From: Hofstenia miamia
Lineage: Eukaryota > Xenacoelomorpha > Acoela
Length of the DNA stretch: 64,000 bases
Assembly: GCA_004352715.1 (NCBI GenBank)
Contig: SCFE01000027.1
Span: 2,122,077-2,186,076 of the forward strand
Direction: 5' to 3'
This document shows positions 57,201 through 64,000 of the stretch, piece by piece. The position numbers were made by a program, and so were the translations under genes. The notes under the pieces were generated by a model. That model had not been told where the DNA came from, did no database searches, and saw only the letters and a list, made by a program, of their open reading frames with translations. Position 1 is the first letter of the stretch. Each line of letters begins with the position of its first letter.

Positions 57201-59739
57201 AACAAACGTAGACATCAACCTAAAATTTGAATAGATTATTTTTCAAGTTCATGCTTACTTTTTCAAACTACTTTTAAACCTATTCTTCACAATGGGGGAG
57301 GGGGCGAATTTACCCCTCAAGTGAATTTTTATTATTTAATTTTTTAGGTAAAATTTGAAAGGTTGGCTCAAATTTTCACCCCATTAAATTTAGTTTTACA
57401 CATTCTTTGAAAATTTTAGGGTGAAGGCATTTTTTGTCAAGAAATTAGGACTAGTTTGTCAATGACGATTGACATTTATTTTAATATAGAAATATAAAAA
57501 TGAGTAGACAAAAGCAAAAATGCTGACATCAGCATTAATAACTACAAATTAATATGCCGTAAGTTAATACTAGACCCTATAATTTCTTAATAGAAAAATA
57601 TTAAAAATTGGCCAAAAATATTAACCTTTTTGACATAAGACACTTCTTAGCATTTTATCAAGTTTTTTTGCAAAAAATGCTGACGTCAGCAAAAATATCT
57701 TGTTAAAAATTTTATTTTTGAAATGTTTTCAAACTTTTTATCCAATATTACCTTTGTGCCAAACTTCAGGACAATAGCATTCATATGTCAAAAATACCCC
57801 CCCCCTCTTGAAACCAAAGTAAATAAAAAGGTTGTGACGATTAGGGTTAAATACTGACATCCAAAATTGTAAAAGATTGTGAATTTTTACAAACACACCA
57901 ATTTAGCAAAATAAATAATTTTTAGGAAAACTAATATAACTATTATTGCAAACTTAATTTTTTTACATGGGAAGATTAAATAAATGATACATAATGGGTT
58001 AGAAACAAAAATTGACCATGCTAAAAATATACATTTGGAGAGAAGGAAAAGCAAAAGGAATTCGAATGTAAGCATAGAAAAATCGTTACATTTTGTCATT
58101 TCAAGCAATTTTAAAACTTCGAAATTTTATATACTTTATCTTTTTTCATTTGAATAATTGTGTACCGCGACGGTTTAAAACCTAGATATAACTGTCAGGT
58201 AAAAATTTTAAGGATCACTTAACGCTTATTAAAGATAGTGAATTAGAAAAAATAATGTATTACGACAATTACGATATTTGTGTGTAAAGATGCCATTTTC
58301 TTAAAATGAAATAAAGAAATCCAATGGAAACTCAATCATATTTTAATTTATATTTTAAGATTTTATCTGAATTTAATGAGTTTTTAAGAAAATATTGAAA
58401 AGTATTAAGTATTTTTAACAAAATATAATCTCAAGACCTATAGGATACATAATAGTTTAAAATATGAGTAAAATATATTTTGCAAATACATGATATTTGA
58501 GAAAAACTTCCTATTCACCACATTTGGCGGCATTTAACAATTCGGTAACAATTCTGCAAATGTTCATCCTAGCAGGGATGAGAGGAAGCTAAGCATATCT
58601 TTAGCCAGATGAAAATCTTTACAAGCCAGTGGATTAATAATACTTCAATGCTTTAATGCTTAATGCTTTGTGTATCGCTGTAGTTGTGAGAGAAAGTTGT
58701 AAAATAATGTTACTTGGAAAGCATTTTGAATTCTGAAATAAAATTACATTCATATGCATAGATTTTTCAATATCAAAAATTCAAATTGCATTCCTATTTT
58801 AAAAAAACTTTTTGACTACAGCAAATGGTATTTTCCCCCTCCCTAAAATTCGTATCTGGTTACAAATTTTTCTTTTGAATACGAAAATGCTCTCTCTATG
58901 TCTTAATGCAATCCTTGAAATTAAACCTTTCATGGCAATTCCTAAATATTAAAATACATTTCATAAATAACTTTTCCAATATTATATTGTCCATACTGAA
59001 TTTTGAAAAGAGTGGTCAATGACATCCACTGATTAATGTCTCCGAAATGTTTCATTTTGTGCGTTTAGAAAATTAAACTATTTCTCTTGTAAATGTGATT
59101 TACTTTGACTGAAAATGTTCGACAGAGAATTTATAATAACAGTACAATTTTTCTCAAAATTTGTGGCATTCTTGACTTGAAAGTAAAAGTTATTTATTTG
59201 TAATAGAATTACTGGCCAGAAATGTAGGTTAATAATTGCAAACAGCGTATGTTTAACAGAAGGTAGTTTATTTGTAGAATTTTCTATAAATCAGCATTTT
59301 CCACATGAGCGTAGCCTTAATTTCATAAATGCCTTCGCTTCCAATAGTTGCTGACGATTCTAATTCGCTGATTCCAGCATAAAATGAAATAGAGGATTTT
59401 CACTCGTTATTTATTTATTTAGCGAAAACAATTGGCTTGCACTGGGCGCATGTCTAATTGAGAAGAAATCCCAAACGTCTGTTATTGGATACCATTTGTT
59501 AGATAATTTCAAATACTTTGTCGTTCATCAAATCTATCATGCTCCAGTTCGAATTATGAAGCAGGTTTGAACATGGAATAGAGATCGGTCCTTTTGCTAA
59601 AAATTCATTAATGCTCTCTCACATCTAACGGATTTAATTTGGCCGCTTTTATCAAGTGCCATCAATCACGGATACGGTGTTTGGAATTGCATTCACCTCA
59701 AACAATACAGTGCGATTTTCACTTCTTTGTGTTGTTAGA
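54233..59739. other. Long stretch without supportable genes
   Basis: AT-rich with many poly-T runs. The one distinctive part is a GC-rich patch at 55129-55213 (gggccgcctgtccctgcccg and further GGGC words), which looks like one end of a hAT-type element; no partner end was found. I saw no later Dispatched exons here. Confidence 0.4.
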
Positions 59740-60113
59740 ATGCGTTGTCCAAAACATTTGCTCTGCAGACTTTTAAGCGCGTATGCTTCCTGTATCATCA
59801 AGCATTCATGTTCGATTTTTATCATTTCCTTAATATTTCTTGCAGCGTCTGTTATTCTCATACTCAGCTCTAGTAATGGACTCAAGATTATTCACAATCC
59901 CTCAGCAATTGCTGGGTTTGAGCCTAGAGGAACACCCATATGCAATAGATTAAGAACTCTACGAAATCTAGACAACGCAATTAGAAATAAGAAATATTCC
60001 ACCATCCCAATCAAGTTTCTCAACACCATGACTGCCGAAGGAAACGATCTTTTCTTCAACAAAAACTCCAATTCTTCACACGGTGGGGGGAGTTTTTCCA
60101 GAGTTCGTAGGGA
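59740..60113 (+). CDS. Dispatched-like protein, N-terminal exon with TM1
   Basis: The plus frame from ATG at 59740 encodes about 125 residues. Residues 1-23 are cytoplasmic-like and cysteine-rich. Residues 24-43 form a hydrophobic helix (IFIISLIFLAASVILIL). Residues 53-70 read NPSAIAGFEPRGTPICNR. The phrase GFEPRGT soon after the first membrane helix is a hallmark of Dispatched proteins. A following part with LRTLRNLDNAI resembles the next conserved helix. A possible donor GTACCG follows codon 125 at 60114. The frame is also open upstream to 59656 without an ATG, so the first residues are uncertain; a TTGTTAG acceptor just before 59739 is an alternative start. On gene order this cannot be the N-terminus of the exons at 42.8-44.7 kb unless the scaffold is misordered. 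The next exons are not recognised before the window ends. Confidence 0.75.
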
Positions 60114-62450
60114 GGTACCGTGTTATTTTTCTAATAATCTATTATATTTTCTATTACTTACTTTCCGTTTGATTTATTAAATAGGAGGATAGTTTACATT
60201 TGGTGTTAAGCAGTTATTGCGTGCTTGAAGTTCTATATAAAACTCATCACTTAAAACAGAAATGATTTATAAATTGCATGAATATTGGTAAATGCCAAAA
60301 TTGGAGCATTAATTTTCGATACCATTCGTCTTGCTCTAGAAGTGTAATCAATTGTTTAATTTTAATTGTACATGGATTTATACTAAATAAATATCTGCCT
60401 GTGTGAAAAGGTATTAATAAACTAAAAATCTTTGAAATAATTAGGAATATTCTTCCTTATAGTTTTATAGATGTGCATGCACAGAAAGGGAATACATTAT
60501 TTGTTCATATGCGTGCGACATTTCATCACTGCTGTTCAATTAATTTTCTTGCAAACTATTTGCTTCATTTGTGTGATTTATGATTGCCGTTAATGTGAAT
60601 GTACAGAAAATACATGTAAACGAATTCATCTCAAAAAACATCATTTTGGAAAAATGTGATTTATTTATTGTTTTAAGTTTATAACTGCACCTGATTCAGA
60701 GAAACAAACTGTGCATAATCATAAATCTACCAACTACTGCAGATTTTTACCTTCTACCACTGCTACTAAGCACCTCTAAGATGTTCAGGCTGACATTATC
60801 TCAAAAATCATTGTTTACTTTACAACAGTAACATAAGCATGCTCACATTTCGTTGATAGAATATAATAATTTGACCTTGAAGATTGAATGAGTTCTCTGT
60901 AAAAATCAACTTGATTATAGAAGAAAAACTAAGTAGGTTAGACAACGGAAACTACCTCCAGATGTATTTGAATGGAATCTTTGTTAATTCAGCTGTCATC
61001 TGGTCTTGATTTGATGACATGTGATAGTTATCTGCTGTCAATTTATAATTATCCAACAATTTGAACTGAATTCAACTTCCTTTAAAATACTGGAAGAAAA
61101 ACATTTTACAGCGGACAATGCGATTCTATTTCTGAGATTGATTTTCGAAAATTCAATTGAATGACACGTCTTGTTTTAGCACTCAGCTTTTTAACTTAAA
61201 AAAACCACATATATTCAATACAAAAGCTTTGCAAATATTTACGTATATCTTTTTCCTATTGTTTTGCTAAATTTTTAAAATTGAAACCCTTTGTTTGTCA
61301 TGGAAATTTTTTATAAACTAATATGAAAATAGCAAATTTTAAAATTTGAATAATTTTTAGAGTCTGAAAATGTAAATCAATTTATAAAGTAAAGAGTTTG
61401 GCCATTCTATTATTTTAGTGTTTATCTTTTACTTTTAAATAGAATATTTTCTTTCTGACTATATTTTCCCTCAATTCGCTGTTCTAATTTATTAACTATA
61501 TAATGAAATTGATTATTATCGTTTCACTTAATCTCAAACAATATTGTACTGCCTCTGCGTTATTAGTTTTGCGAAATACATTTGGTTGCCGCATTAACTG
61601 ACAAATGGTTTATATTTAACTAACGGATTTTGCTTTTCTCCTTATCATCCGATTATATTTATTATGGGAGATTATTTCTTATGTTACTAAGTACTTCAAT
61701 ATAACAACGTTAGCAGGGGGTATAATCAGGGTTCTAGTCTCAATTACTTTTACGCCTCAAGCAATATTTACTTTGTCAAACTATTTTACCGGAAAAATAA
61801 CGTGATTTTTATTAAGGCGATGAAATACATGTTTCCTATGTAATATATATTATTATTGTTTCTGTAAGTACAAAATCAGAATGAATTGTTCTAAGAAACT
61901 ATCTACTTGTTTGTAGAAAAGAACCATGTATTTGGTACAAAAACACATTTTTCTTAAAGTTGGTTTAGGACATCATAACAGGATTTTGCAGGACCAACTG
62001 GTTCTATGAGATTTAGTGGAAATGGGATATAATTGAAAAAATCGCGCAATGGATGTCAAAAAATTATAAATAATTTTTAATTTTTAGTAAAATATAAGTT
62101 ATATCATACCTCCTTGTAATAGGTAATTTAATATTATGTTGCATAGTGTTTAATAAAAGATTACTAACGGAACGGCAGATATATATTGAATAACTTTTCA
62201 ATTTATTCCAAAATACACTTCTAGCCTATGATATTAGTGCATAAAAACATTCATATACAAGGATTTGTATTCGCACATTATCAAGCTCCTAGGCGAACTA
62301 TTTAATCCATAACTGCAGATTTTATATATAAAGCTTGGAATCGGCTTGTAAAGTAGTCTGTTGTATTCAGTAAAATTTTCAAGTTTAAATTTTTTTAGAG
62401 ATCCTGAAAAAATATTTAAATATACTTAAATATCAAAAACTCGAAAAGAT

Positions 62451-62486
<36 letters not shown>

Positions 62487-64000
62487 GTAATATCTAATTA
62501 AATACATATTTTCTAATAATAATACAACTCTTACGAAAGGGGCGAATCAAATTTGCCAATAATTCGATGAGAATGAGTAGCATATTTAGCAACGTTTGTT
62601 GCTAATATTTTTCATTGTCCGAGTAGTTGTTGTAATGAAACGAATTAAATATTATTTTAATATAGATAGTGTAATTAGTTGGAAATTATGCTGGACAAAC
62701 GTTTACATTATCAGAAAATCGTTACTATCCTTAAGCTAATTGAGTCACCTCCACGCACGTCGTTTATTAAATAAATGCTACCATATCAACATTTATTTCT
62801 TTATTTTGACTGTTCATCACACATCTTATAATTGCATTTAATAGATGATACATTTACAGAATTTTCTGAGATAAATTCAATTAAAAAATCTTACATATAT
62901 TTAGGAAAAGCTATAAAAAAATGTTTATAGTACATTTCGATTGAAAATATTGGAAAATTTCCTTATGAATTATTAAAATAAACCTTATAATAATGTCCTT
63001 ATTCTAAGCCCATAACTAAAAAATCACAGTTAAATTCAGAACTGAAGTCTACAAATAAAATATATAAAGGATTAGAGTTATGAATATATACAAAATTATT
63101 TCTATTCTAAATGAAACTTCCTCATATTATTGAAAATTTCAAAGTCAATTTATTTCAGAAAATTAGCGTTTGAATCGGTAAGCAAATTTGTTTAAGTAAA
63201 ACAAATTATAGAATACAGTTAATACGAAATATTATACATTAATTCATGTTATTTAAAAGCTGTAAATCACATGTGTTATCCTATTGACCTAAAAAGTTCT
63301 CTTAGGAGTAAGAACATATGTCACCAGACATTTCATTGTGTGCGCCTGAACGTTATTGTCGTAATTTGGCTTGAATGATATGCATTAGTAGTTCAAACTT
63401 AAATATTTAAAGAATGAAGTTACAAATAGGATAAACCTCGCATAAGCACTGAATGTGAAAGAGTTTTTGATGAAGAATTGCGAATCTAACAATCGCTTTT
63501 CACATAGTAGTAGTAGTATTATTACGAAAAATAATACACAACAAATATAACATATTTGTAAAATGAGACTGAGCTGTTCTATAGGCGACAAGAGGTGCAA
63601 AAAACATAAACTGATGAGAACATCGGCTTCTATCATCATATACAAATTTGAACTTATCCCAACAATAACTCGTTTAATTATCTCTTAACCATTTTTGGAT
63701 TCTCTAAGAGATATATGTCAGTTTTTATATGTTAATACCCATATTTAAAAAATTGAAAATTTATAGAATTATTATTTATTGAAAATATACAGATTGTCAA
63801 ACTATATAAAAAACAATTGAATTTTAATTAATGAAGCTTAAAAATTTTGAAATACCAACTTATAGATATTGAAAATTTACCAATGAAAATATATAAAAAA
63901 ATTATTTTCATCAAAGTAGGTGAGGAAACCTATAAAAGTAATTAAAGAAGATAACTTATGACTAAGACTCCTAAATAAACTAATGTTTAGGGAGAACCTG
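60114..64000. other. Probable intron or intergenic DNA, nothing recognised
   Basis: AT-rich, with a (TA)n tract at 62453-62481. I found no further Dispatched exon, RNA gene or transposon motif. Confidence 0.4.
62453..62481. repeat. (TA)n microsatellite
   Basis: TA tract of about 29 bases. Confidence 0.98.

Noticed and set aside
63385-63645. 86-residue minus-strand frame rich in L, I and F
   Set aside because: Hydrophobic bias is expected in AT-rich DNA; no family resemblance or splice support.
1-64000. CRISPR arrays, operons or prokaryotic promoters
   Set aside because: The window is eukaryotic: introns, LINEs, Tc1 and gypsy elements. No regularly spaced direct repeats of CRISPR type are present.

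Overview
The window looks like AT-rich nuclear DNA from an invertebrate animal. Genes have GT/AG introns with short pyrimidine-rich TTTCAG acceptors, one gene belongs to the animal Dispatched family, and there are many (TA)n and (TTA)n microsatellites and decayed copies of several animal transposon classes. No clade can be fixed from the sequence. The combination of a TIR-like plus kinesin-light-chain-type TPR protein, Dispatched-like genes, Penelope, hAT, piggyBac and Tc1 elements would fit a cnidarian or a spiralian, among others. It is a draft assembly: there are three gaps of exactly 1000 N, gaps of 177 and 21 N, and single n bases that mostly sit at the edges of near-identical duplicated blocks or TA repeats.

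Host genes are few. A partial minus-strand exon of unknown family lies at 1-317. A complete intronless minus-strand gene at 7991-9907 encodes a 638-residue TIR-like/TPR protein. Two consecutive plus-strand exons at 42844-43066 and 43311-44743 encode the first ectodomain end, the sterol-sensing-type membrane block and the start of the second ectodomain of a Dispatched-like RND transporter. A further plus-strand exon at 59740-60113 carries the N-terminal TM1/GFEPRGT region of a Dispatched-like protein. It lies downstream of exons that should follow it, so there are either two tandem Dispatched-like genes or a scaffold misorder. In the better-preserved copy the usual GADD aspartates of transmembrane helix 4 are replaced by AVNW.

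The rest is mostly a graveyard of mobile elements. LINE relics lie at 1797-2709 (nuclease-like tail), 5269-5830, 11494-12328 (ending in a TAA tail), 17040-17510 (ORF1-like), 17520-18573, 18950-19673 and 31860-32100. Two Tc1/mariner elements with terminal inverted repeats and broken transposases lie at 12331-13606 (inserted into a LINE) and 48261-49505. A piggyBac-like deletion derivative flanked by TTAA lies at 14966-15592. Three hAT-like non-autonomous elements with GC-rich ends lie at 23530-24379, 46290-47831 and 52288-52576. A Ty3/gypsy pol on the minus strand (29057-32869) is split inside RNase H by a Penelope-like element with a GIY-YIG remnant. A second, plus-strand Ty3/gypsy pol (34540-36305) is followed by a candidate LTR. 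A repeat of unknown class is present at 27163-28641 and again at 37747-39562.

Long stretches (2.7-5.3, 5.8-8.0, 9.9-11.4, 19.7-23.3, 32.9-34.5, 40.6-42.8, 49.5-52.3, 54.2-59.7 and 60.1-64.0 kb) show no coding signal that I can support. They are probably intron, intergenic DNA or very old repeats.
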